A stretch of DNA of 24,436 nucleotides from JTS-RE9 sp964649195 (GTDB taxonomy: Bacteria; Planctomycetota; Phycisphaerae; Phycisphaerales; Phycisphaeraceae). Below the pieces are notes generated by a model, which had not been told where the DNA came from, made no database searches, and worked only from the letters and a program-made list of their open reading frames with translations. The stretch's first letter is position 1, and every line of letters starts with the position of its first letter. A program made the translations under genes and the position numbers. Location: assembly GCA_964649195.1 (NCBI GenBank), contig CAZYPK010000073.1:1-24436 (forward strand), in the 5' to 3' direction. Below, piece after piece: positions 14,837-23,070 of this stretch.

Positions 14837-15024
14837 TTGCAGATCTGCAAATTTGCAGATTTGCCGATGTTCGTGGATTGAGCTTCATTGACTGCCCTGC
14901 GGCCAGCACCGTGGGGCAGTTTTCATTTCGCCCCTGCCTGGCCATTATCACGCCCCATCGGCCAACGCATTGAGAGTTGTAAATGTGCATATTTGCAAGT
15001 TTGCAGTTTTTCACATTTGCAGAT
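14837..15024. repeat. TTTGCAGAT iteron-like cluster with nested palindromes
   Basis: Six matches to (T)TTGCA(G/A) in 188 bp. TTGCAGATCTGCAA (14837-14850) is a perfect 14-bp palindrome, overlapped by an 18-bp perfect palindrome at 14843-14860. A second group lies at 14989-15024, with ATTTGCA at 14991, TTTGCAG at 15000 and ATTTGCAGAT at 15015. The cluster follows the AAA+ gene directly and brackets a terminator. Iterons of this kind are typical of initiator-bound origins or multi-site operators; which one applies here is inference. Confidence 0.6.
14891..14924 (+). terminator. Rho-independent terminator after the AAA+ gene
   Basis: The symmetric stem ACTGCCC-tg-CGG / CCG-tg-GGGCAGT (14891-14902 with 14909-14920) has a CCAGCA loop and is followed directly by TTTTCATTT. 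It ends transcription 76 nt after the AAA+ stop codon and separates the replication block from the HEPN gene. Confidence 0.8.
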
Positions 15025-15385
15025 CAACGGGGTGGCCCGGGACACGATGTCCACTGCTCTCAAAAAGAGGTTTGAGCGTCATGTAAGTCAACATCTGCCG
15101 CAAGGACGGACAATTCACCCGAATGTCCGCCACGTGGGTGTTGCCCGGACATTGCCCGCAATGCCCATGTCCGGCTTACGGTGGTCGACAATCCAGAGTC
15201 CCGTGATCGCTACCGGCCTGACACCATCGACGCGGCGCTGGCCGGCGAGTTTGACCGTTGGCGGAGTTTCGCAAACCAATGGCTGACTTGACAGGTATCA
15301 CCATGAAGGCGTGCACGGAGTTGGATCACAATCATCTGCCAAGCCGCATTCCATTATCATGCGCGGACTTTTAAGAGAGGTGGAC
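15025..15385. other. Intergenic region between iterons and the HEPN gene
   Basis: Mostly no supportable gene; overlapping open frames exist in several phases without ribosome-binding sites. The exception is a short protein-like segment at its 3' part (see 15181-15291). The strong ribosome-binding site AGAGAGGTGG of the HEPN gene lies at its right end. Confidence 0.5.
15181..15291 (+). pseudogene. Possible 3' fragment of a lost gene
   Basis: The frame from GTG 15181 to TGA 15289 encodes 36 residues, VVDNPESRDRYRPDTIDAAL then GEFDRWRSFANQWLT. This looks like a genuine protein C-terminus, with charged and aromatic spacing. The frame stays open upstream to about 15080 without a start codon or ribosome-binding site and loses protein-like character there. 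Most likely a remnant, possibly of a gene truncated when the element or its cargo was rearranged. Confidence 0.3.
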
Positions 15386-16126
15386 ATGGCAGGTCCTTCG
15401 CTACCGGACAACCCTCTGACTATCGCGGAAATGGACTTGGAATCTCTCGCGCTGCTGATGCTTCAAATTTTAAAAGGCATCGGGGTTGAACCGCGCACAA
15501 AGACGCCGAACGTGAATCGTGTGAGGCAGTCGGCACTATTGAGCAACGTCCCCGGACCAGCAGAAGATCCGAACTACTACCCGGCGCGCCTCGCGGTCCT
15601 GGAGGCATTGAACTGGTTGGAAACCCGTGAGTTGATCGCGCAGCTTGATATTGAATTCAATGCGTATTTCGTCACTCGGCTTGGATACACTGTCGATTCC
15701 AAGACGGATCTTCAAGGTTTGTTGAACGCCCGCCTGCTTCCAAAGGGATTTCTCCATTACGACTTGTGTGCTTCGGCTTGGCCAGCGTTCATTCGTGGTG
15801 ATCTGGATACCGCTGTGTTCTCCGCGTTCAAGGCCGTTGAAATTGCGGTTCGAGATGCCGGAGGATTTGCAAAGGAATCGGTGGGTGTCGATCTGATGCG
15901 ACAGGCTTTCCACGCCAACACCGGACCGTTACGCGATGCAAACGCACCCGTGGCTGAACGGGAAGCCTTGTCACATCTGTTCGCTGGATCAGCAGGTTAC
16001 TTCAGGAATCCGACAGCTCATCAGGATGTTCACCTGACTGATCCTCATGAGGCGATGGAGATGATTGTTTTCGCGAGTCATCTGCTGCGGATCACTGAAC
16101 AACGAAAATTGGCCCGCGGGCAGTGA
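15386..16126 (+). CDS. TIGR02391/Ymh-type HEPN-domain protein
   Basis: A 246-residue protein. The ATG at 15386 is chosen because AGAGAGGTGG lies 3-12 nt upstream; in-frame starts at 15311 and 15359 lack this. The N-terminal 110 residues are helical and probably a partner- or nucleic-acid-binding region. The C-terminal region (about 135-240) matches the Hypoth_Ymh/TIGR02391 family: AWPAFIRGDLDTAVFSAFKA, then VEIAVRDAG, GVDLMRQAFH, EREALSHLFAGSAGYFRNPT and ASHLLRI. R207-NPTA-H212 is an Rx4H motif, as used by HEPN ribonucleases. Members of this family are frequent in mobile elements and defence loci. The gene is convergent with a small XRE regulator 18 nt beyond its stop. RNase activity is inferred from the motif only. 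Confidence 0.85.
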   Translation: MAGPSLPDNPLTIAEMDLESLALLMLQILKGIGVEPRTKTPNVNRVRQSALLSNVPGPAEDPNYYPARLAVLEALNWLETRELIAQLDIEFNAYFVTRLGYTVDSKTDLQGLLNARLLPKGFLHYDLCASAWPAFIRGDLDTAVFSAFKAVEIAVRDAGGFAKESVGVDLMRQAFHANTGPLRDANAPVAEREALSHLFAGSAGYFRNPTAHQDVHLTDPHEAMEMIVFASHLLRITEQRKLARGQ

Positions 16127-16144
16127 GGTCACTTGCACTGCGTT

Positions 16145-16420
16145 TTAGGCTGGCCGCCTCTTTTTCTTCGGCAAGCCGCCGCCAATCTTCCTGGTCAGCC
16201 CCAACACCGCTTCTTCTGCATCGACGTCACACGCTTTGAGCCAGGCCAGCAGCTCGATGAAGTCCAGCCGTCGTTGCTCGGTCTCGACCCTGCCCACATA
16301 GTTCTGCGGCTTACCCAATCGCTCCGCGAGTTCACGCTGCGTCAAGTCCGCTTGCTTGCGGGCATCAACGACCGCCGCGATGAGTTGACGATTAGGCGAA
16401 CTGAATAGGGTCTTGGCCAT
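16145..16420 (-). CDS. Small XRE-family regulator (third copy)
   Basis: A 91-residue protein with one XRE HTH (LTQRELAERLGKPQNYVGRV followed by ETEQRRLDFIELLAWLKACD) and a basic tail (PKKKRRP). It is more canonical than the pair at 2870 and 3180 but shares the TQR.L..RL..PQ..V core and the following helix. The ATG (16418-16420) lies inside a 19-bp palindrome, suggesting autorepression. It is convergent with the HEPN gene and divergent from the promoter of the NPCBM gene, so it could control either. Confidence 0.8.
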   Translation of the reverse strand: MAKTLFSSPNRQLIAAVVDARKQADLTQRELAERLGKPQNYVGRVETEQRRLDFIELLAWLKACDVDAEEAVLGLTRKIGGGLPKKKRRPA

Positions 16421-16429
16421 TGGCCAAGA
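16411..16429. promoter_or_regulatory. Palindromic operator candidate at the XRE start
   Basis: TCTTGGCCA-T-TGGCCAAGA is a perfect inverted repeat with 9-bp arms around one central base. It covers the XRE start codon and lies 20 bp upstream of the -35 box at 16449, so a protein bound here could affect both genes. Confidence 0.5.
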
Positions 16430-16448
16430 TGGTCATGGCGGCAAGGTC

Positions 16449-16477
16449 TTGACATCGAAATGCGATCACGCTAGGAT
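16449..16477 (+). promoter_or_regulatory. Sigma-70-type promoter of the NPCBM gene
   Basis: TTGACA (16449-16454) and TAGGAT (16472-16477) are separated by exactly 17 nt. The -35 is perfect and the -10 matches 4 of 6 with conserved TA and final T. It lies 78 nt before the ATG at 16555. Confidence 0.7.
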
Positions 16478-16554
16478 CGGTTGTTGGGATTGGACTTTCT
16501 CGTTCCAAAGTCGGGGTGCGATACGGAAACACAAACACATCGGGAGGCATCGCG

Positions 16555-18270
16555 ATGATTTCAAATATTCCTCGCTACTGTCTGAGCCTTGCCGGATTGA
16601 TCGCCGTTGCCATTACACATTCTTCTCTTCTTGCCGATCCTTCTGAGTCAAGCGGCAATGAAGCCAAAGCGTTGAAGCTATTCGAGTCCGTCTACGGTTC
16701 CAGACTCCGCGCAGCCGTTGCTACGCTCACGCCCAACGACGATATTGAATTGGCAAAAGAGTTGATTAAAGTCGCCGGGGATTCGAGCGGTGATGCCGCC
16801 CTTGTGACTGTGCTATACGACCGAGCCGCCAGTCTGTCTTCCTCGAACCCGGCTGGATACAGCATTGCGGATGAAGCGCTTGAACTGTTGTACAAGCACG
16901 TACCGTCGAGCAGTTTGCAGACATTGGAACGACTGGTTGACATTCGGCTGCGGCAATTCAATGAATCGTCAGGCGATCAGAAAAGGAAGGCTGGCGAACG
17001 GTTGATCGACGCACAGGTAAGCATGGCGCAAGAGGCAAGGTCCTCCAATGATCTGGATAAGTCTGCGTCGTCCTACGAAGCCGCCCTGCGAACCGCCGGG
17101 ATCATTCGATCATCGCGACTTGATGAGATCAGAAACGAGATTGTCACTCTCCGTACAGAACAGCAACGTTCAGCTCGCATCATGCAGCTGAGGGAGCGGA
17201 TTCTGCGCAATGCCAATGATGAAGCATCCATTACGGAATTACTGAGGCTGCTGGTTATTGAGGAGGACAATCCTTCTGCGGCCATTGCATATTCGCAGAT
17301 GGTTTCGGTCGACGGATGGAAGAGCCATGTCCCACTCGCAGCCAAGAGTGTCTCTGATATCGACGCAACACAAGCGCTGATTCTTGGCGACTGGTACATA
17401 GACTTGGTCAAGAAGGCCGGGAATGACGCCGGTAAGCGAATGTCATCGCGGGCAAAACGATACTACGACCGATTCTTGGAGTTGCATTTAACGGATGACC
17501 TGCTACGCAAGCGCGTGGAACTTGCCGTCAAGACCATCGACTTTCAGACAAACACGAAGCAACCGTTGACCACGTTGAAGCCAGTCAAGCATACGATCTG
17601 GCTCAAGCCGGAGCCTCATGTAAGCCCCAACAAGATCTGGGCGCATCCCTTTCATGATCGGTCCTCCATCATCGAATACGACCTGGGTGGGAGTTGGAAT
17701 TCACTTGCCGGCTCAGCCGTCCTGAGCAATAAGGGGCCGACTCAAGGCACATTGGTGTTCAGGATTGTCGGCGATGGCAAGGAACTTTGGAGATCACAGC
17801 CACTGACTAAAGTTAAACAACCGTCATCTCAGGAATTCACCGTCAGCATCAAGGGTGTTCGCACTCTGCAACTCTTTGTGGATTGCAAAGGGGAGGCAAC
17901 GAACGCGTGGACATCGTGGGACAACGTGACGATCGGCAGCGGGACCACGACGCCGGCGGCTGGCGGGGCCGCTGGAAGCGCTCCCGCAATTGATCGGTTG
18001 AGTAAGGCACTCTCGGGAACAACGTGGAAATTCACTCAAGCCAAGGAACCGACGACTCTTACCTTCAAGGACGACATGACGGTGACGCGAAGCTGGATTG
18101 CCGGCAAGGGCCGGTGGCGTGTAGAAGGTCCTACCACCGTCAAAGCGAATATTCTAGGGAATATTCCAATGGACAACCGGGAAGTCACGATTGAATTCAG
18201 CAAAGATGGGAATGAATGCACCATGAGCGGATGGGACAAATCACGCACCCATCTTGTGCGCGTGCGTTGA
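16555..18270 (+). CDS. Secreted protein with NPCBM-like domain
   Basis: A 571-residue protein. The ATG at 16555 has GGAGG 7 nt upstream; the frame is open from 16516 but without support. Residues 1-28 form a signal peptide (basic IPRYC, hydrophobic LAGLIAVAITHSSLLA, likely cleavage before DPSES). Residues about 30-330 are helical (TPR-like or coiled) and not assigned. Residues about 350-460 match NPCBM, a carbohydrate-binding-module fold common in planctomycetes: SSIIEYDLGGSW, GTLVFRIVGDGKELWRS, KGVRTLQLFVDCKG and SWDNVTIG. A Gly/Ala/Thr linker leads to a C-terminal beta-rich domain (GTTWKFTQAKEPTTLTFKDD). Likely periplasmic or cell-surface, binding a glycan or protein. It has its own near-consensus promoter. 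Confidence 0.85.
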   Translation: MISNIPRYCLSLAGLIAVAITHSSLLADPSESSGNEAKALKLFESVYGSRLRAAVATLTPNDDIELAKELIKVAGDSSGDAALVTVLYDRAASLSSSNPAGYSIADEALELLYKHVPSSSLQTLERLVDIRLRQFNESSGDQKRKAGERLIDAQVSMAQEARSSNDLDKSASSYEAALRTAGIIRSSRLDEIRNEIVTLRTEQQRSARIMQLRERILRNANDEASITELLRLLVIEEDNPSAAIAYSQMVSVDGWKSHVPLAAKSVSDIDATQALILGDWYIDLVKKAGNDAGKRMSSRAKRYYDRFLELHLTDDLLRKRVELAVKTIDFQTNTKQPLTTLKPVKHTIWLKPEPHVSPNKIWAHPFHDRSSIIEYDLGGSWNSLAGSAVLSNKGPTQGTLVFRIVGDGKELWRSQPLTKVKQPSSQEFTVSIKGVRTLQLFVDCKGEATNAWTSWDNVTIGSGTTTPAAGGAAGSAPAIDRLSKALSGTTWKFTQAKEPTTLTFKDDMTVTRSWIAGKGRWRVEGPTTVKANILGNIPMDNREVTIEFSKDGNECTMSGWDKSRTHLVRVR

Positions 18271-18596
18271 CACTGGATGTCACTCGTCCAGTAGGTAATG
18301 AAATCCGTCCTGTTGGAAATGAGTCAAGCCATTCGCCTTTGTCCGGCCTCAGCCGCCTCGAAGGCAGCCAGGGCTTGGCACCGTTCACCCAGCGCCAGGC
18401 AAATCCGCACGGGACAAGGCGGTTGTCCGTTCCACCGGGCCACATCGTAAAATCCGGATTACCTTCTGCGCACTCACCCCACCTGACCCCTCGCAAGCAT
18501 CCCGATGCCTGCTGACCCACGCGGCAACCTGCACCTGTTTCGCATAACGACCGGCTTCAATTACACTCATTTCACTGACCGGAGCATCCTTTCCTG
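18271..18596. other. Intergenic region with a copy of a dispersed repeat
   Basis: 326 bases between the NPCBM gene and the sigma-factor gene. No complete gene. It contains the first copy of a ~70-bp repeat (18341-18410; second copy at the right end of the window). The promoter of the sigma/kinase pair should be here, but no consensus-like element stands out. Confidence 0.5.
18341..18410. repeat. Dispersed ~70-bp repeat, copy A
   Basis: Similar to 24302-24370: both contain CAGCCGC, GGCAGCCAGGGC, GGCAC, TCACC and AGCG.CAGGCA.ATC in the same order and spacing, with one single-base length difference. Read on the minus strand, both can encode CL(A/S)LGE.C.ALAA(F/I)E, with several changes at third codon positions. 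This suggests a relic of a coding sequence. By eye, identity is roughly three quarters. Confidence 0.6.
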
Positions 18597-19199
18597 ATGG
18601 CAGATCCGCACGACCAACCAGTGACCGACCTGCTGGCCCGCGCCGACGAGCCTGCTGCATTCCGCGCCTTGCTGGAGCGAACCTATGCAGGTATCAAATC
18701 CCGGGTCGCCGGTGCCATGCACCGCAAACTGGGGCCGCAACTGGATCACTTGACTTCCGGCCCGACGGATCTGGCCAACGATGTCGTCCTGCGTCTGCAC
18801 GATCAGCGGAAACTTGGGGGCAACAGCAATCAGTACTTTGCCAATGTCATGCTTCAGGTCACACGTGTTCTGGGTGACTACCTTCGCAAACGTCTCAGCA
18901 AGGTGAAGCGTCGTCTTTCCATGAACGATGCAGACGGAGCGAACCGGCCGCAACCCGGCGATCACGTGCTGGACCTTTCCAACGACGAACTGGCAGCGCG
19001 GCTCATGCAGGAACTCGACAATCTCTCAAAGGATGAGACCACGCAGCCCCAGGCACAGGCTCTCCATCTCAAGATTGTCGATTCTCTGACGTATGATGAG
19101 ATCGCAGAGATTCTGGGCGTGGCTGGCATCACCGTTCGCCGCCTTATCGACCGCGGCACCGCCACGCTTTTGCAACGAATTGACTCAACAACATCATGA
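18597..19199 (+). CDS. ECF-like RNA polymerase sigma factor (planctomycete type)
   Basis: A 200-residue sigma-70-family protein. The region-2-like part (about 15-100) includes FRALLERTYAGIKSRVAGAM, then LTSGPTDLANDVVLRL and FANVMLQVTRVLGDYLRKR. The region-4-like part (about 150-197) reads QALHLKIVDSLTYDEIAEIL followed by GVAGITVRRLIDRGTATLL. This is the layout of the planctomycete ECF family (TIGR02999-like), in which the sigma factor is encoded with a Ser/Thr kinase. The stop overlaps the kinase ATG (ATGA at 19196), so the pair is translationally coupled and the kinase probably controls the sigma factor. The ribosome-binding site is weak (GGAG 12 nt upstream). No anti-sigma factor is visible. 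Confidence 0.88.
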   Translation: MADPHDQPVTDLLARADEPAAFRALLERTYAGIKSRVAGAMHRKLGPQLDHLTSGPTDLANDVVLRLHDQRKLGGNSNQYFANVMLQVTRVLGDYLRKRLSKVKRRLSMNDADGANRPQPGDHVLDLSNDELAARLMQELDNLSKDETTQPQAQALHLKIVDSLTYDEIAEILGVAGITVRRLIDRGTATLLQRIDSTTS

Positions 19200-22100
19200 C
19201 CCGGGAACAGCAGCAGAAAGTTGATGAGCTTTTCGATGAGGCAGTGCTCCGTCCTGCCGCGCAGCGCGATGCCTATATTCAGAAAGCGTGTGATGATCCG
19301 GTGGTGCGCGAAGGAGTGCTTGCCAGGCTGGCTTATCACGCGACTCAGACACGTACACAGTCAATCACACCGGAACCATCAGACCATCATCATGAAGCGA
19401 TGATCGGTTCTCATGTCTTTCATAAAGGTGACCGCATCGGTCCGTACACCTTGCGAAAGGCCCTCGGTGGCGGCGGGTTCGGCACGGTCTGGCTGGCGGA
19501 GCGCCGCGAACCGAATATGACCGTCGCGATCAAGGTGCTCAACAGTGGCAGGCTTGATGAACAAAGCAAAGGCCGCTTCCACGCGGAAGCCCAGGCACTG
19601 GCCATCCTTGACCACGAGTGCATCGCCAGGATCCATGATTCGGGGTTCAGCGACAGCGGCGAACCGTTCATCGCCATGGAGTATGTCGAGGGAGAGAAGA
19701 TCACTGCTTACTGCGACCGCCGCAGCCTCTCCCTGGAACAGCGGCTGGAACTGGTGGCCTCCGTCTGCGAAGCAATTCATCATGCCCACGTTCGCGGCAT
19801 CATTCATCGCGACCTGAAACCCGACAACATTCTCGTCAGCGAAGTGCGCCGCGATCCGAAGTCACTCAAGGGTCGCGAAGCACTGTTGCAGGTCGGCAAG
19901 GAAGGCGAGCAGGCGATCGTCGCCCGGCCCAAGATCGTGGACTTCGGCCTGGCCAAGGCGCTGACGCCCAATATCCGTTTGACGGACATGACGCTCACCG
20001 TTGATCTGGGCAAGCTGATGGGCACGCTGGAATACATGGCTCCGGAGCAGACCGACCACAATCCTCTTTCGGTGGACACACGCTGCGACATCTTCGCGCT
20101 CGGGGTGGTGATGTACGAGTTAATTGCCGGCACATTGCCATTGCCCAAGGAAGAGTTGCGCCAGCGGGCTTTCGACGAAGCCGTGGCCCGCGTGCGTGGC
20201 ACGCCGAGGCCTGCTCCTTCGACGCGTTTCAGTTCTCTGGATGGCGAGGCCGCCGCCACCGCCGCCCGGCTTCGCGGAGAATCCAGCCCCGAGCGCCTGG
20301 CGCGAACATTGCGCGGCCGGCTCCAGCACCTGCCCGGCACCGCGTTGCGATTGGAGAAGGAGCATCGTTACACCTCCGCGGCCGCCTTCGCAAGGGACAT
20401 CCGTCATTACCTGGAAAATGAACCGTTCGAGGAAGCTGTGGCGGAACCGCTACGGCGAAAACTGTGGCTGGCGATGCGCCGCCGGCCGCTGCCTTATGCC
20501 GCCGCTTCGTTGTTGCTACTCTCGCTGGTCGCGGGCATCATCGGCACGACCTGGGCGTGGGGTAAGGCGGTCGAGGCGCGGAGCGAAGCGGACAGGCAGC
20601 GACTGACCGCTCAGTCAAATGAAAAGCGGGCCAATGATGCAAAAGAGGAGGAGGCCAAACAGAGGAAAATCGCCGAAACCGAATCCGATCGTGCCCGGCG
20701 ATCGGATTACGTGCATCGCATCGCCCTGTCGGATCACGAGATCGAACAAGGAAACTTCGAGACGGCCGGCACCCTGCTCGCCGGCTGCCCCGAGAACCTG
20801 CGTCACTACGAGTGGCATCGGCTGTGGACGGTCATGCACGGGTTCGTCACAACGCTGCGGGGGCACGGGGGTACAGCCACTGCCGTCGCCTTCAGCCCCG
20901 ACGGCAAACGGGTCGTGTCGGGAAGTTGGGACAACACCATCAAAGTGTGGGATGCGGATCGAGGCGGCGATCCCCTGTTCACCCTCAGCGGACACAAGGA
21001 CAGGATCAGTTCCGTCGCGATCAGCGCCGACGGCAGGCGAATCGTGTCGGGCAGCGCGTATAAGCTCGCCGAGCATCTCACCGATGACCTGACCAAGTAC
21101 GGGTCCGATGCCAACGAAGCGTCGAGGATCGCGGCGGGCAGATCGGTCATCGCGATGATAGCAGCCAGGGGACGGCCCATGTCGCGAGACGGAACCGTCC
21201 GGGTCTGGGACGCGGCCAAAGGCGGCGAGGCGCTGCTGACACTCAGCGGGCACGAGAGTGGGGTTTCCTCGGTCGCGATCAGCGCCGACGGCACGCGGAT
21301 CGTCTCCGGCGGCGCCGACGGAGCGATCAAGGTTTGGAATACGGACAAGGGTGGCGAGCCCCTGCTGACCCTGCGCGGACACACGATCTGGGTTGTTTCC
21401 GCGGTCGCGCTCAGCCCCGACGGCAAACGGATCGTATCGGGCGCCATTGATGGAACCATCAAGGTCTGGGATGCCGAGAATGGCGGCGATTCCCTGCTCA
21501 CCCTCCGCGGGCATGACCTGTGGGTTTCTTCCGTCGTGTTCAGCCCCGACGGCAGACGCATCGTGTCAGCAAGCGGAGACAAGACGATCAGAGTCTGGGA
21601 CGCGCATCAAGGCGGTGAACCCCTGCACGTCCTGCGCGGGCATACCAACGGCGTGAACTCCGTCGCGATCAGCGCCCGCGGCGAACACATCGTGTCGGGG
21701 GATGGCGATGGAATCATCAAGGTATGGGACGCGAACAAAGCCGGCGAGGCCCTGCTCACGCTCCGCCGCGATGTGCGTGCCCTTTCATGTGTCGCCTTCA
21801 GCCCTGACGGCCAGCGGATCGTCTCGGGAAGCTGGGATGGAAGCGTCAAGATATTTGACACAGGCAAACGCGGCGCGAATTCGATCACTTTGCACGAACA
21901 TAGTCATTGGGTTCTGTCCATCGCGATCAGCGCCGATGGCAAACGGATCGCATCGGGAAGCCACGACAAGACGCTCAGGGTCTGGAACGCGGAGAACGGT
22001 CGGCCCCTGCTCACCGTGGACAAGTTTGCGGGCAGCGTCACAGCCGTCGCCTTCAGCCCCGACGGCAAGCGCATCGTGTCGGGAGACAACGACCGAGTGG

Positions 22101-22846
22101 TCAAACTCTGGGACATGGAGAAACGTACCGAGATCCCCATCTTCCGGCATAACAGACATAACGCGTATATCCGATCCGTCGCGTTCAGCCCGGATGGCAA
22201 GAGGTTCATGTCGGGCAGCAATGACAAGACGATCCGAGTGTGGGACGCGGAGAAAGGCGGCGATCCCCTGTACACCCTGAGCGGGCATGAGGGCGGGGTG
22301 TGTTCCGTCGCCTTCAACGCCGACAGCCGGCGGATCGTGTCGGGCAGCGACGACAAAACGATCAAGATATGGAACGCGGACCAGGGCGGCGAGCCGCTGT
22401 TCACGCTTCGCGGCCACGAGGGAGCCGTCAACTCCGTCGCGGTCAGCCCGGACGGCAAACGGATCGTATCGGGAAGCGGCGACGGAACGATCAAGGTGTG
22501 GAACGCCGACCAGGAGGGCGACGCTCTGCTCACCCTGCGCCGGCACGAGGGGGCGGTCAAGTCCGTCGCCTTCAGCCCCGACGGCAGGCGCATCGTGTCG
22601 GGAGGCGACGATGGAGCGGTCAAGGTGTGGGACGCGGAAAACGGAGGCCAGGCCCTGCTGATCCTGCGCGGTCACCGCAACGCCGTCACCTCCGTCGCCT
22701 TCAGCCCCGACGGGGGGTGGATCGTATCGGGCAGTGGGGACAATACGATCAAGATATGGAACGCGGGGACAGGCGACGATCTTTCAATTGATCCGATCGC
22801 CCCGACGGGAACAGGCGACCGCGATGCCATAACCCGCAAGCCCTAG
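19196..22846 (+). CDS. Transmembrane Ser/Thr protein kinase with 14 WD40 repeats
   Basis: A 1216-residue Hanks-type kinase. Residues 1-65 form a helical N-terminal segment common in planctomycete kinases paired with sigma factors. The kinase domain (about 81-345) has the glycine loop LGGGGFGTVW, VAIK with K113, HRDLKPDN with catalytic D206, DFG with D249 and the APE-like YMAPEQ; all key residues are present, so it should be active. A membrane helix (about 433-455, YAAASLLLLSLVAGIIGTTW) is followed by a charged coiled coil (EADRQRLTAQSNEKRANDAK). From residue 556 there are 14 WD40 repeats, enough for two seven-bladed propellers. A 41-residue insertion (about 622-662) interrupts the second repeat. 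Likely topology is kinase inside, propellers outside. It presumably senses an external or envelope cue and phosphorylates the coupled sigma factor. Confidence 0.93.
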   Translation: MTREQQQKVDELFDEAVLRPAAQRDAYIQKACDDPVVREGVLARLAYHATQTRTQSITPEPSDHHHEAMIGSHVFHKGDRIGPYTLRKALGGGGFGTVWLAERREPNMTVAIKVLNSGRLDEQSKGRFHAEAQALAILDHECIARIHDSGFSDSGEPFIAMEYVEGEKITAYCDRRSLSLEQRLELVASVCEAIHHAHVRGIIHRDLKPDNILVSEVRRDPKSLKGREALLQVGKEGEQAIVARPKIVDFGLAKALTPNIRLTDMTLTVDLGKLMGTLEYMAPEQTDHNPLSVDTRCDIFALGVVMYELIAGTLPLPKEELRQRAFDEAVARVRGTPRPAPSTRFSSLDGEAAATAARLRGESSPERLARTLRGRLQHLPGTALRLEKEHRYTSAAAFARDIRHYLENEPFEEAVAEPLRRKLWLAMRRRPLPYAAASLLLLSLVAGIIGTTWAWGKAVEARSEADRQRLTAQSNEKRANDAKEEEAKQRKIAETESDRARRSDYVHRIALSDHEIEQGNFETAGTLLAGCPENLRHYEWHRLWTVMHGFVTTLRGHGGTATAVAFSPDGKRVVSGSWDNTIKVWDADRGGDPLFTLSGHKDRISSVAISADGRRIVSGSAYKLAEHLTDDLTKYGSDANEASRIAAGRSVIAMIAARGRPMSRDGTVRVWDAAKGGEALLTLSGHESGVSSVAISADGTRIVSGGADGAIKVWNTDKGGEPLLTLRGHTIWVVSAVALSPDGKRIVSGAIDGTIKVWDAENGGDSLLTLRGHDLWVSSVVFSPDGRRIVSASGDKTIRVWDAHQGGEPLHVLRGHTNGVNSVAISARGEHIVSGDGDGIIKVWDANKAGEALLTLRRDVRALSCVAFSPDGQRIVSGSWDGSVKIFDTGKRGANSITLHEHSHWVLSIAISADGKRIASGSHDKTLRVWNAENGRPLLTVDKFAGSVTAVAFSPDGKRIVSGDNDRVVKLWDMEKRTEIPIFRHNRHNAYIRSVAFSPDGKRFMSGSNDKTIRVWDAEKGGDPLYTLSGHEGGVCSVAFNADSRRIVSGSDDKTIKIWNADQGGEPLFTLRGHEGAVNSVAVSPDGKRIVSGSGDGTIKVWNADQEGDALLTLRRHEGAVKSVAFSPDGRRIVSGGDDGAVKVWDAENGGQALLILRGHRNAVTSVAFSPDGGWIVSGSGDNTIKIWNAGTGDDLSIDPIAPTGTGDRDAITRKP
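20861..22790 (+). repeat. WD40 repeat array (14 units)
   Basis: Fourteen units of 42-44 residues of the form GH..VSSVAFSPDGKRIVSGS, then DGTIKVWDAENGG and LLTLR. Units 7-10 are the most divergent, the others close to each other, suggesting recent expansion. Unit 2 is split by a 41-residue insertion beginning YKLAEHLTDD. Confidence 0.9.
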
Positions 22847-22887
22847 ACGGAAGGGCGCGAGCCAAAGGTCACGCGGACGAAGCCCCT

Positions 22888-22910
22888 CGTGGATCACACT
22901 GAAATCCACG
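22888..22910 (+). terminator. Weak hairpin after the kinase gene
   Basis: CGTGGAT (22888-22894) pairs with ATCCACG (22904-22910) around a 9-nt loop, 42 nt past the kinase stop. No T-run follows, so terminator function is uncertain. Confidence 0.35.
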
Positions 22911-23070
22911 CTGATTTGGGATTATCGTTCGCCTACGTCTTCAATCACTTCGCTTTCATGCGAAAAGATGTCATCTCCTGTGTGGAAGTTCATTGCTTGC
23001 CCTTGGCCCGCGCCCTTCCGGGCGGGGCTTGCTCGAAACTCAGGTCCGGAAGACCTACCTAGGACTCACG

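Noticed and set aside
14888..15286. A 132-residue plus-strand frame over the iterons.
   Set aside because: It reads through the terminator and palindromes, lacks a ribosome-binding site, and a different frame looks more protein-like at its end.
18690..18716. TCAAATCCCGGGTCGCC in the sigma-factor gene resembles the tRNA-Gly 3' end, a possible attR.
   Set aside because: It needs a 2-nt insertion, lies inside a well-conserved coding region, and does not extend to the acceptor stem sequence.
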